Shown here piece after piece: positions 11,081 to 23,044 of a DNA stretch of 64,000 nucleotides. How positions within the stretch are numbered: the first letter of the stretch is position 1; each line of letters opens with the position of its first letter. This DNA is from Petunia secreta (lineage: Eukaryota; Streptophyta; Magnoliopsida; Solanales; Solanaceae). A model generated the notes under the pieces. The model worked only from the letters and a program-made list of their open reading frames with translations, did no database searches and was not told where the DNA came from. The translations under genes were made by a program, and so were the position numbers. The stretch lies in assembly GCA_029990175.1 (NCBI GenBank), contig JARKIP010000035.1, forward strand, positions 21,503,501 through 21,567,500. The letters run 5' to 3'.

Positions 11081-11229
11081 TTTTGCTTCCCCTTTTCTGA
11101 CTTATCTAGATTATTGTCAAATATGCTAGGAAAAATATTGTTATATGTTGTAATTTGCAAAATATTGCTATTTTTTTTTGTAAATTAGGGTGTTATTTTG
11201 TATATATATGTAAAAAACCCAATAGGTTA

Positions 11230-11519
11230 TTAGACTGGCGCAAATACAACAGGTAGATTTACACAAATAGACAAAACATGGACTAGTCTTAAAGAGTTGA
11301 GCACTTTAAATGTGGTATTTAAAAATTGAGCACTTTCACAAAATATAAAAATGCTATCGCACTTTAATAAATCATAATTACAAAATTGCCCTGCTCCATA
11401 CAAAGTAGAAATAATACCAATCTGTCTGTGTTATACCTACGAAGAACAAAAAGTTATGTCCGTTTTGTAAAGAAATGAGGGCAAATCAGCCTCACTTCAC
11501 ACATCTACTAAAAAATAAC
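11230..11519. other. Spacer between the two Mutator-like elements
   Basis: AT-rich DNA with the phrase TTGAGCACTTT occurring twice (near 11297 and 11327). No gene or recognisable element. Confidence 0.5.
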
Positions 11520-11674
11520 GGGAGAATTTCAAAAATACTCATACATCTCATCGTATTTATAAGGTTCTACCCATTATATTAATACCCATAACTTATGTAC
11601 ATCCTATACCTATTAACTAGTTACTTCCTTATTTTGAGGCATAAAACAAGGAACTCAAGTCTGTCTCTCACTGT

Positions 11675-11962
11675 ATATCTTTTTTTATTATTATTTTTCT
11701 CTCATTTTCTTTTGTCATTCTTTTATTATTCTTTCCTCCTCCGTTGTCACGCTTTTTTTTCCTTTTTTTTTTCCTTTTCTCTATTTTTTCTTTCTCCTTT
11801 TCTAACAGTATTCATGTCTCCCCAATTATTAGTAATTTTTTCTTTATTTTCTATCTCCATAATCTTATTCTACTCATTTTTTTTTGGCTTTTTTATGTTT
11901 TTTTTTTCTTTGTAAATTTTTCTCCTTTTTTATTTTTTTTCTTTTTGTTTTCTCCATATTAG
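11675..11962 (+). repeat. Low-complexity pyrimidine tract
   Basis: Almost uninterrupted T/C-rich sequence with runs of up to nine or ten T. It produces long but meaningless phenylalanine/serine frames. The mirrored purine-rich tract lies at about 31630-31735. Confidence 0.85.
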
Positions 11963-12044
11963 TGATAAATATAACTTACTTAATATTTACAGGAAAATTT
12001 TATTTTTCTAATATATCAATAATGTACCCTCTTAGATTATACTG

Positions 12045-13552
12045 TATATATAATATGGTATATCGTGATATCAAAAGGTATATTATTTTTAAAATAATAA
12101 AAATTAATGCATTCATAATATATATTGGTTTTGTAACATCTCACACTTTGATCCAAAAATAAAAAGATATACCAAAAGAGTATATAGAATATCAAAAATG
12201 TATACTTTATTCAAAAAACAAAAGCTGAAATATTTATTTGCTCGATAGCAATTCACACTTTGATCTAAAAACAAAAAGATATATCAAAAGAGTATACGGT
12301 ATACCAAAAAGGTATATTTAATTAAAACCAATAAAAATTAAAAAAATTGTGCATTCTGTAACATCTCGCACTTCGATCCGAACATAACAAGGTATACCAA
12401 AAGAGTATATAGTATACCAAAAAGGTATTCTTTGTTAAAAACAACAAAAATTGAAATATTAATTTGCTCGATAGCATCTCACACTTTAGTCTAAAAATAT
12501 CAAAAGAGTATACGGCATACCAAAAAGGTATATTTTATTAAAAATAATAAAAATTAAAAAAATCTATGTATTCTGTAACATCTCGCACTTCGATCCCAAC
12601 ACAACAAGGTATACCAAAAGAGTATATATTTAACCAAAAAAGTATACTTTGTTCAAAAAAATAAAAATTGAAATATTATTTGTTCAATATCATCGTACAC
12701 TTTGATCCAAACACAAAAGAGTATACAAATTACCAAAAAGGTATAATTCTTTAAAAATAATAAAAAATAAAATATCTATGTATTCTGTAACATCTCGAAT
12801 TTTGATCCAAACACAACAAGGTATCCAAAGAGGTATAATTTGTTCAAAACAATAAAAATTGAAAATATATATTTGCTCGATAGCGACGCACACATTGATC
12901 CAAACACAAAAGGGTATACCAAAAGAATATACAATATACCAAAAAGGTATACTTCGTTAAAGACAATAAAAATTGAAATATCTATGTTTTCTGTAACATC
13001 TCGCACTTCAATCTGAACATAACAAGGTATACCAAAAGAGTATACAGTATTCCAAAAAGGTATAATTTGTTTAAAAAATAAAAATAAAAATATTTATTTG
13101 CTCGATAACATCATACACTTTGATCGAAACACAAAAGGGTATACCAACAATGTATACAATATTCCAAATTGTAGATTTCTTTAAAAATAATAAAAATTAA
13201 AATATCTATGTGTTCTGTAACATATCGCACTCCAAATTGTAGATTTCTTTAAATATTTATTTTTTCTCGATACCATCGTGAACTTTTATTCAAACAAAAA
13301 AGTGTATACCAAAAGAGTAAACAATATACAAAAAGAAGTATACTTTTTTAAAAATAATAAAAATTAAAATATCTATGTGTTCTGAAACATCTCACAGTTC
13401 GATCCGAACATAACAAGGTATACCAAAAGAGTATACAGTATACCAAAAAAAGTATACTTTGTTTAAAACAATAAAAACTGAAATATTTATTTGCTCGATA
13501 GCATCACATACTTTGAGCCACACACAAAAGGGTATACCAAAAGAGTATATAG
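12045..13552. repeat. Dimeric tandem repeat array (left part)
   Basis: Two alternating monomers of about 105-115 bp share the core GTATACCAAAAGAGTATAC followed by ATACCAAAAAGGTATAC. Type A begins TTTGCTCGATAGCATC, type B begins TATTCTGTAACATCTCGCAC. Successive type B starts fall near 12361, 12578, 12788, 12993, 13220 and 13387. The dimer period is therefore about 205-227 bp, shorter in the last, damaged unit. Copies differ by many substitutions. The array stops abruptly at the retrotransposon insertion and resumes at 30423. Confidence 0.85.
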
Positions 13553-16500
13553 TGTCACGCCTTAAAAAAATTACTTGAAGTTTATTATTTAAAAGTTTGT
13601 GGCTGGTGTTCAAAAAGGTACAAAGTTATTTAGAGAACTCGGAGTCGCCACTTGACAAGTTTAAGGTGTGTCAAATCACCAAAAGGTACCTTGGAACACC
13701 TCTGACTCGTCTAATAGTCTGGTTAGAGATTCAGGTAAGATTCTCAGTTGACTCTTGGGAAGGTATTAGGCACCCTCGAGTCCTGTGCTAAGCACAGTTG
13801 CTTTATTGTCGCAATTTTAATTTATTTAATATGATTGTTATATTAATACCGTTAATTTGAATTTGTACTTTAATTCAGAAAATTTAAAAGCGTCGTTCTT
13901 ATCCAACCTCACAAAGGACTGGTTAAATTTGCAATGTTGATTTAAACAAAATTGAAAGTGTATCATCCCTTTCCAACCTCACAGAGGACTGGTTTATTTC
14001 AAAAGAATTTACTTAAACTAAAAAAAAAAAAATCATTAATTGTGAATTGGAAGTGAAATAGTTATTTTTCTTAACTGTTTTTTTTTTTCGAGTTTTAAAA
14101 TGATGTGAACTTAAAGTATTTACCATGAGTTGTCAAAAGATTATTTAGCAAAACGTAAGAGATATGGCTATGTGTTATTTATACAAGTGGGACTGTTTTA
14201 TTAAAGGAAAAGCTGAATTGCAAACTATTTCTGCAAAAATTCGTGTTGGGCTAGCTCAGTTTGCGAAAATGGGCCGATTTTTACAGAATTGTTACATTAC
14301 GTTTCTATACCAAGTGACTGTTTTGTGATTGTTTTTTGCAAAAAGTTATTATGGGCCTACATGTTGAACTTTTAATATTTAGCCAACTTTAACAAAAGAT
14401 TGGCATATTAAGCGGGCCAATTTTACAAAATATTGGGACATACTCAATTATCTATTTAAGTAAAATTTTCAGTCTATTTTCGCAAAGGGCATTCTGCACG
14501 TTTTGAGCTTCACATTTGCACTTATAATCATATTTTTGACTTGTTCTTTAGAAATAGTCATGGTTTAATAATTCCTAGATTTACGAATGTGTACAATTAA
14601 CAAAAAATAACTCAAATTACAGAAAACGGCTAGAGCTTAAAGTTTATATTTGTGATGGTTAAATCCTAAGTTTGCCTAACTGTTGAGGGGCGAAAGGCTA
14701 TTCATATTTGCTGCCTTAAACTTAGTTTGCATTTACGTTATAATCTTGCAATGCCATTCCTTTTTTTGTCCCAAGTTAAACCATTTATTTTACAAGAGCT
14801 AAAATTTAAATTTTCCATCTTTCTCATGCTTCCTTTACTCTCAGGAGTGCAAACGTGAATACGAAAATGAACATAAATATTTTAACTATTTTGATTCTTT
14901 TCTTCTTAATCCGTATGAACATAAACATTTAAACTATATCTTTTTTTGACTAACTTCAACTTAAAAAAAAATGCAACAAGACTAAAGAGTCATATTGATA
15001 GACATACATGAGTAAAAACAACTTCAATAAACCATACATTGAGCGATCCCATACATAGGTACAATAGGCATCCAAAGAAAAATATAATATGGAGGAAATG
15101 TTTACCTAGTATGTAGAATTTCCTCAAGTTAAATAGCAATGAAGACCTTAAGCCAAAACCAAAACCAGAATCAAACCAAAAAAAGAACTCCAATGTCCAG
15201 CCTAATCCAGCAAACAAAAACAGCTCACTCTTACCCTTTTTTTTTTTACTTAAAACCCAAGAATTTACAACCCTAAAGACTCTTAAGAGTAGTAGTCTTT
15301 GGTTCTAAATTCTTTGATCTAGCTTACTTTTTTGTTTTCACTTTTCTCTCAATGTTATTTTTTTAGCAGGTTTCTTCTTGTGTTTCAGCCAGTAGTTGGT
15401 GTTAAAATAAGGAGTAAATGCTCCTATTTATGGCTGAAAAATGAGGCTAAAGGGTGGAGTATAGACTTGTACAAAAGTACAAGCCCACAATCCTACTACT
15501 TGAGTGTTTTGGTGCTATTATCAGCATGATACAGCAGCTCTAACACAAATTTTTCAGCCACCTAAAACTATCCTAAAGGTTGAAAATGTACAAGTAGGGT
15601 CCTTTAAAAGGACACCAAACACTCATTACTAACTTAAGGGGTCTAGGACCAACTAAACCAACTAAATCAGCCCCAAAAAATATTAAACTGGAATACAAAA
15701 TAGACTTAATGAAATCCAATACTAATAAAAAAAAATAGACAACAGAGTTAGACAAAGAATTTCACTAAACTTATACAAAAACATACATCATGCCCAAAGT
15801 TAATGAAACTAGAGAATAACCTATCAAATTTCACGCTTGAAGAAACTACTACACACTTAAATAGACTACCATAGCTAAGATAAGACTGCATATGCTCGAA
15901 CTAAAGCCATAGAGAAACAAGAAGGCTACAATTTCATGTTCAAGCCGTGACTAAATCAGTTAAAAACCAAATCCACACTTTGAACAAAGAAAACAGGACA
16001 TGGAACAGCCAAACATTTATTTAACATTGAACGATATTAATATATGCGAATAAGTAGCATACATATTATATACATTTATTTCATGACTAAACATTCACAT
16101 ACATGGTGATATTAATTTCATATATGCCAAAACTAATCAAAACAGTGAGCATACATGATAAATCTACACTTAACACTAACTAAACTAAACAATGAAACAA
16201 GAAATAAGTATTTCAGTTCCGACCCGTCATTGCTAAATCATCGACACCAAAGCATACGGAATCAACTACCTCGCTGCTTCGATCAAACTGCGACAACGCC
16301 ACAAACTGCCTAAAACAGTCAGCCCGGCAACTCCTACACCATCGTACTCCACCAGTTATCTCCACAACAACTGAAATAAAAACTATCACCTCCACGCGCG
16401 CAGCCTTGCAAGCGACATCACCCCGATATAGATAACCATAAACATCATAGCCCTCTGCTTCACTCTCGCCATCACCACGGCATCATTGCTTAAGCATCAC

Positions 16501-17441
16501 CACTGTCCAAATGACACCATAACAGCCCCTCCACCACAATCAAAACGAACCAAACATCCACACCCCACTGCCCTAAACAGCCCTTCCCCGGCATCAGAAA
16601 CAGTAGCAGCACCCACGACAGTACCATATCATCATCACATCCATAACAAGGAAAGAAAAACAAAATAAGAAGAAGAAAAATAAAAAAAAATTGCAGAAAC
16701 AAGACAAAGAAATAGGAGGGGAAAACGGGAAGCAGGGGACGGGGTATTGGGAGATGGGGTGAAATAGGTGAGGGAAAAGTGGAGAGAAAGAGAGGGAACA
16801 AAAACTTACCGGAAAAAATGGAGGTGAACGAATTTTGAACTTTGACCGACACTTTGACTCCCGATCTACGCCTAACGGCTTAGATTTTGAAGAAAACGAG
16901 CTGAGAAATGGAATGAGGGGGTCAAGATCTTTCAAATGGTGTATTATAGTATTTTTTCCGACCACCGAAGGTGGTGGTCCGGTGACGGAGCAGCGGCGGC
17001 GTTGGTGGCAGAGACGATTTCCGGCGGCCTGGCGAAATTTTGCAAGGGCTTCGCCAGCTTAAGGAAGCTAAGGAGGTGTGAGTAAATTGTGGGTGGTTTT
17101 TGTTTATATAGGTGGGGTGTGGACCGGGTAAACAATTGGGCTGAGGGGCCAATATTTTTGGCTATTATTTTTTACAAATGGCCATTAAAATGGTTGATAC
17201 ATACACAACTAACTAAAAATAAACTACATACTTTACAATATATCACAATTAAACTATAGAATCAAAAATTAAACACATAAGTAGTAATTTTGGCAATTTT
17301 CATATTTCACATCCCAATTAATGACAATTTTAGTTAAAATGAAAGACTAACTTCCAGGAAAACCTGTCAAAATTTTCTAAGAACCTAACACAACTATTTT
17401 GAGCACTTTTGAATTTCGTGTGCTAAAATTAGGTGGTTACA
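13553..17441 (-). repeat. 3' LTR of the Ogre-like element
   Basis: 3,889 bp from TGTCACGCC to GTGGTTACA on the plus strand (the minus-strand LTR thus starts TGTAACCAC). In the first ~260 bp I count about 19 differences from the other LTR, so the insertion is not recent. The end near 16990-17060 is GC-rich, with a short open frame (plus 16835-17062) conserved in both copies. I take this frame as composition rather than a gene. Confidence 0.9.
17103..17110 (-). promoter_or_regulatory. TATA box in the 3' LTR of the Ogre-like element
   Basis: TATATAAA on the minus strand, about 330 bp inside the LTR. It is conserved at the same place in the other LTR. It marks the likely U3/R boundary. Confidence 0.55.
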
Positions 17442-17454
17442 GCTGTCCCTCTTT
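17442..17454 (-). other. Polypurine tract of the Ogre-like element
   Basis: The minus strand reads AAAGAGGGACAGC directly before the LTR start TGTAACC. This is the expected plus-strand primer position and fixes the orientation. Confidence 0.75.
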
Positions 17455-17654
17455 GTTCGGGAACACGAAGACTTTTCGGACAAAGAAGTAATCGATAACT
17501 AATTTTGGCTTTTCGGTTCTAGCCGAGAGCATGATTTTCAAAATTGTGACCGTTTCTTGAATTTTGGTTCTAACCAAGAATAAGGCTACCTACATATCTC
17601 CGGACTAAGGAATCAGGTCAGTGTAGTTCCTTACGTTCGGTAGCTGGGACTACC

Positions 17655-17790
17655 GCATTCAAACAGACACTAGACTCTTCTAGACTCACTAAGACAACAC
17701 TAGACACTATAGACTACTAAGACAAACTAGAGACTCTTCTAGACACACTTGGGGCTGATACTAGACACTCTTAGGCACACAAAGGCTGTC
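17655..17790. repeat. AGACACTAG-type short repeat
   Basis: AGACACTAGACTC, CTAGACACTATAGAC, AGAGACTCTTCTAGACACAC and TAGACACTCTTAGGC follow each other irregularly. It lies just inside the 3' LTR in the untranslated region of the element. Confidence 0.6.
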
Positions 17791-17960
17791 ATTGCTGATT
17801 ACTGGTCGCTTGCTGGTGGTCGTTGCTTTACAAGGAATGGAAATACAACTTTGAAATGTAAAAATTTACTATTTTTCCTAAACTAAGTCTTCATGCTTCC
17901 TAAGCTGATGAACTGGCCTGAAGCTCCCACTAACCAAGTGGGTCTTGAAAACTTGACATT

Positions 17961-18505
17961 GCCGCTCGAACGGGCTTTGACTAGAAAGTTAAAATTGCCG
18001 CTCGGGCGAGCTTTGACTTGAATGTTGAAATTACCGTTTTGACGGGCTTTGACTTGAAAGTTGAAATTGCTGCTTTGACGGGTTTTGACTTGAAAGTTGA
18101 AGTTTCTGCTTTGACGGGCTTTGACCTGAAAGTTAAATTTGCCGCTTTGATGGGCTTTGACTTGAATGTGTAAATTGCCGCTTTGACGGGCTTTGACTTG
18201 AATTTTAAAATTTTCACTTTGACGGACTTTGACTTGAATATTGAAATTACTGCTTTGACGGGCTTCGCCTTGAAAGTTGAAACTTCCTATTTGACGGGCT
18301 TCGCCTTGAATGTTGAAATTGCTGAAAACTTGAAATTGCCGCTCGGGCGGGCTTGGACTTGAAAGTTAAAATTGCCGCTTTGACGGGCTTTGACTTCAAC
18401 AATGGAATTGCCGCTTTGACGGGCTTTGACTTGAAAATTGAACTTGCCGCTCAGGCAAGTTTTGATTTTAGAAAACTTGAAATTGCAGCTCGGGCGGGCT
18501 TTGTC
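17961..18505 (-). repeat. 36-bp minisatellite in the 3' untranslated region
   Basis: The unit is GACGGGCTTTGACTTGAAAG + TTGAAATTGCTGCTTT (36 bp), in about 13 imperfect copies. Because 36 is a multiple of three, the element's sense strand stays open in stretches and repeats a 12-residue peptide, FKSKPVKAAIST with variants (frames 17981-18217 and 18287-18529). Arrays in this position are known for Tat/Ogre-lineage elements. Confidence 0.85.
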
Positions 18506-18629
18506 TGAAGACTGGAAACATAATAACAAATGTCTTTGGCTTGAAAGACAACTCTATTGCCCGTTGTATGGGCAAGCACAATCTGAAACTTGAAATGGTT
18601 TTATCTGTTTCAAGCGGGTCTGGACTTGA

Positions 18630-20060
18630 AGCTGGGGATGTTTGCTATCTTTGAGCAGGACTAACTTGAAAAGGAATTGGTTGCTATCTTCTAGCGGAAA
18701 CTGACTTTAAAAGGAAATAATCGCTATCTTTTAGCAAAATTGACTCAAAAGGAAATGGGCGCTATCTTTTAGCAGGACTGACTCGAAAAAGAAGTTGTCG
18801 CTTTTTAGCGAAACCGACTCGAAAAGAAATGATCACTATCTTTTAGCGAAACTGACTCGAAAAGGAAATTGTTGCTATCTTTTAGCAGAAATTGACTCGG
18901 AAAGAAATGATCACTATCTTTTAGCAGATCTTGACATTGAAAGGAAATGACGTTATCTTTGAGCGAAACTGTCTCGAAAAGGAAATGATCGCTATCTTTT
19001 AGCGGAAACTGACGCTATCTTTGAGCGGAACTGACTCGAAAAGTAAATGGGTTCTATCTTTTAGCGGGACTGACTCGAAAAGGAAATGGGCGATATCTTT
19101 TAGCGAAACTAACTCGAAAAGGATGTTGTCGATTTTTAACGAAACCTACTCATAAGAAATGATCGCTATCTGTTAGCGAAACTGACTTAAAAAGGAAATG
19201 GTTGCTACCTTTTAGCAGAAATTGACTCGGAAAGGAAACGATCGCTATCTTTTAGCAGATCTTGACATAGAAAGGAAATGACGCTATCTTTGAGCGAAAC
19301 TAACTCGAAAAAAAAATGATCGCTATATTTAGCAGAAACTGACTTTAAAAGGAAACTGACGCTATCTTTGAGCGGAACTGACTCGAAAAGGAAATGGGCG
19401 CTATCTTTTAGCGGGACTGACTCGAAAAGGAAATTGTCGCTTTTTTTGCGAAATCGACTCAAAAAGAAATGATCGCTATCTTTTAGCGAAACTGACTCAA
19501 AAAGGAAATGGTTGCTATCTTTTAGAAGAAATTGACTCGGAAAGGAAACGATCGCTATCTTTTAGCAGATCTTGACATGGAAAGGAAATGACGCTATTTT
19601 TGAGCGAAACTGACTCGTAAAGAAAATGATCACTATCTTTTAGCGGAAACTGACTTTAAAAGGAAACTGATGCTATCTTTGAGCGGAACTGACTCGAAAA
19701 GGAAATGGGCGCTATCTTTTAGCGGGACTGACTCGAAAAAGAAATGGGTGCTATCTTTCAGCGAAACCGACTCGAAAAGGAAGTTGTCGCTTTTTAGCGA
19801 AACCGACTTGAAAAGAAATGATCGCTATCTTTTAGCGAAACTGACTAAAAAAGGAAATGGTTGCTATCTTTTAGCAAAAATTGACTCAGAAAGGAAACGA
19901 TCATTATCTTTTAGCAGATCTTGACATGGAAAGGAAATGACGCTATCTTTGAGGAAAACTGTCTCGAAAAGAAAATGACTGACATTATCTTTTAGCGAAA
20001 CCGACACGAAAAGAAATGATCGCTTTCTTTAAGCAAAAAGTGACTTGAAAAGGAAACTTC
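18630..20060 (-). repeat. 39-bp minisatellite in the 3' untranslated region
   Basis: The unit is GCGCTATCTTTTAGCGGGAC + TGACTCGAAAAGGAAATGG (39 bp) with many variants, in about 35 copies. A subset forms a higher-order pattern in which the same variant order returns several units later. Each full unit contains CGCTA-TCTTT-TAGCG, a 5-bp stem and 5-nt loop. Frames again run for 80 or more codons on either strand with a 13-residue period. Confidence 0.85.
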
Positions 20061-23044
20061 CGCATTATCTTGGGGGAGCATGTTATTGTGGTTGACATCT
20101 TCCTGGTGAGTTATGTCCTCTCTGTTCACCCACTCATGATTAGCTTATGTCTGGGAGCTGTACAGTCCACACATTTTTCACATGTGGCTTTAACATGAAA
20201 GCTGCAAACTCTAACCAATTATCTTTAATGGGGTCTTGTCTGGAGATTTTAAAACCCCAGCCATTTTTCAAAAATGGGATATTGTCTGAAACTTAAAACA
20301 AATGCTCCTGATTCATGTGATCCTTGATCTTGCTGACAATGTAGCAAATATCATAATGGCTTTCTTCATCATTGCTATATAGGCCCTGAATCATGTCCTC
20401 GCAAAATAAACTTGGGGTCCTTGTTCAAACAATATATTGATATTGTTGATGTGTTTTTTATCCACCCAAAAGTCCACCAATGCCAAATAGTTTCTCCCAA
20501 TCTTTAGTCAATCCTTGGTAGAAACAACATGTCGTTCCATGATGACTTTTTTTGGTACAATCTTGGTGTGTCATTCTCATGTCGAGGTGCGGCACGAGCT
20601 TCCATTGCTCATTGGTTCCTGACAATGATCTGGTAGAACTGAGAAACCTGTAAACAAGCTTTGCGAAACTTTCTTTGCTCGTTTCAATGATATCAAAGGA
20701 GAGGAGTGACAAAAAAAAGTAAAGACAAATTGAAGAAATTCAAAGAGGAGACATCGAACGAAAGATGTCCCTGAAAGATAGAAACAAAAATGATTAAGAG
20801 GTGAAATGACGAGCTCAGTGAACATGACAGGCATCTTGGAATAAAGTCTCGACCTTTTCAACACGATCTATCCTTGATTTTACCCCAGTTCGACAATATA
20901 GAGGCAATTGCTTGCTTGGTCCGATCATGATGAGAAACTGGACATCCCTCATTCGACTAGTGGTGCCCTTTCGGGTTTTCACCAACTAGCCTCTCTCTTT
21001 GTTCTTTTTCCTCACAGTGGTCCTGTGGCGCCCTTTCAGGTTTTCACCAACAGGATTCGTTTTTCTTCTTTTTTTTTGTCTTTTTTTTAATGTTCATTTT
21101 TTTTAATTTCCATTCGACCTCTTATCCCTTTTTTTTCGGTCAATCTCGTCTTTCTGATCTTTCTTTTGAGTCAATCCGTCATCCCTCATTTTGACTTCTC
21201 ACAAAAGTTTTTGTCCTAATGGCAATCGAACTCCCATCTCTTGGTTGCGATGACCAAAATAAACTTCGACTTCCCTGAGCAGACTCATATTTTGATTGTA
21301 CATCGATGCGCTACATTCTGAAAGATCGATCGGAAAGGTCTTTATTTGGACCCGTAGCGTGGGATTTGGTTAGGCTAGAAAGAAAAGTGATTAGCATCAA
21401 AGCTTAGAAACATCTCATGAGACGGCTAGATGAACATTACAAATTTTGAAATCGTTGCTTTTGAATATTAACCTTTTTTCCCTCCAGTTTTAGCCAATTG
21501 GGAATTTCTTTTTTTTTTTTTTGCTTTTTCTTTTTTTGGGTTTTCTTTTTTCTCTTTGTTTTGAAAAGCGGTGTAAAAGCATATCATAAAATGACTTGAT
21601 GAATAATACAACCCTTGGAATCATTTTCTTCTAAGATAACATCAAACTTTAGCCCCAGTTTAGTGAAAATTGAGGAATTTATTTTAAATTTTCTCTGATA
21701 TGAAAACATAGGGGATATCGAGACTTTCTCCCGAGATGAACACAAAGAAAGCAAAAGGAATATTGGCTTTCTTACTTTTCTTTAAAAAACTTCTGCCCTA
21801 GTTTAGGATAAACTGGAGCGCTTTGAGTTTCTTCCCCGACTTCGAGACTTGTATGCCAAACATCTCATGAAACATGTGAACAGATGATACAAAAATAATA
21901 AAAGTTTGTTTTTATTTTATTTTATGTATGAAATAAAATAAAAATAAAAATAAATTTTTGTCCCAATTTAGCATAAAAGGGGGATCTAAATTTCTTTTGA
22001 TGTTGGCCGCAAACTTGGAGGCAAGTTTTGCGTCAATATGAAATAGGAAAGAATGAACTTTTCACTGTTACGAACACAAAGAAAATGGGGAGGAATATTG
22101 AATTTTCTCCATTTTCTTAAAAAATAAAAATAACTTCTTCCCAATTTAGGATAAAGTGAGGTCTTTGATTTTCTCGACATATCCCGCAAGCCTGGAGCAA
22201 ACTTTGCACGAATAAAAGTAGACAGGGAAAGAGGAATTTTCTCTTGTTGCGACCGCACAGGAATGGTTGCCTACGCATCCTTTTGAGAGGAATCAGGTCA
22301 GACGTAGCTCTAGCCCTTAGTGCCAAATTTTTGTTGTTTTTGTTTTTGGTTTTTCTCTTCTCTTTTCATTCCTTTCTTATTTTTCCTTTTTTTAAATTAT
22401 AAATACAATGATTCCAAAGGAAGGTATGTCAAATGACAAAAAAAAAAAAAAAAAAAAACACAAAATGGTTGACAAAATTATACAGTGTTTGGGTAGCAGA
22501 AGTGAAAGCCATTTGCAATCCCGATCAGAGATTGCCTTGCTCAATCATACAACAAAATATCTCGACCATAAGTCACACGTCGAGATGGAACTTGATCCGC
22601 TAAGTATCCTCGATTTTCCTCCAACAATGATCCTAAAACTGGCATTTCAACATAATCCAAAATGATTTGTGGATGATTTTGAGTTTTCCCGCACCTCCTT
22701 GTCATATTCTTTCACATTCCCTAAATGGTTCGGTGATACATAGTTCGACCGCATGTTTAGATCAAGATGTGAATTTCACACACATGTCATGTTATTAAGG
22801 CCGACAAAATATAAATAGAAAAACTAAGGAGGCAAGATCAAGAAAAATATAGACAAGATATTAAGATGAGAAGTGGATCTCGCTTTTCATTGAATAAAAG
22901 ACAGAAGGTTTTGAAACATCAAAACAAGCAAAATAATGCACTTGGATTACGACCCCAAAATAACGAAGTACATAGAAAGATAAACAAAACAAGTTGTAGT
23001 GCTTCCCAGTCATTCAGTTGCAAGTCAAGGCCAATGTACCACAC
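20061..23044 (-). other. Interior of the Ogre-like element without pol
   Basis: This is where protease, reverse transcriptase, RNase H and integrase would lie in a full Ogre. I find none of their motifs in any frame. There are short frames on the minus strand (20458-20712, 20577-20864, 21986-22258) with no recognisable domain, a duplicated phrase GCGCCCTTTCAGGTTTTCAC (near 20966 and 21028), several poly-T tracts, and a 19-nt A run at about 22440. Confidence 0.65.

Larger units (their letters stand above)
9582..11220. mobile_element. Non-autonomous Mutator-like element (Pack-MULE candidate)
   Basis: The ends are imperfect inverted repeats: GGATTTTTTACAC at the left and the complement of GGGTTTTTTACAT at the right. 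Weaker inverted similarity continues for about 100 bp in the 'atagcaatatttt' blocks. The flanks carry a 9-bp duplication with one mismatch, TATAGGTTA (9573-9581) and AATAGGTTA (11221-11229), the size typical of Mutator elements. The interior has no transposase. It holds a pyrimidine-rich stretch, a minirepeat, and a GC-rich segment unlike the flanks, as in elements that have captured host DNA. Confidence 0.65.

Noticed and set aside
11595..11962. Phenylalanine-rich frames of up to 106 codons that could suggest a membrane protein
   Set aside because: They come from a low-complexity T/C tract and have no start context, motif or neighbour support.
16490..17152. Several overlapping frames of 60-123 codons near the GC-rich end of the 3' Ogre-like LTR, with a conserved frame also in the 5' LTR (29871-30065)
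   Set aside because: They occur in LTR DNA on both strands, show no domain, and are explained by GC-rich composition and LTR duplication. Conservation between the two LTRs follows from their common origin.
19205..19924. Repetitive protein genes in the 39-bp array (frames on both strands)
   Set aside because: Frames arise on both strands because the period is a multiple of three; there are no start signals and the frames break repeatedly. Kept only as an observation on periodicity.
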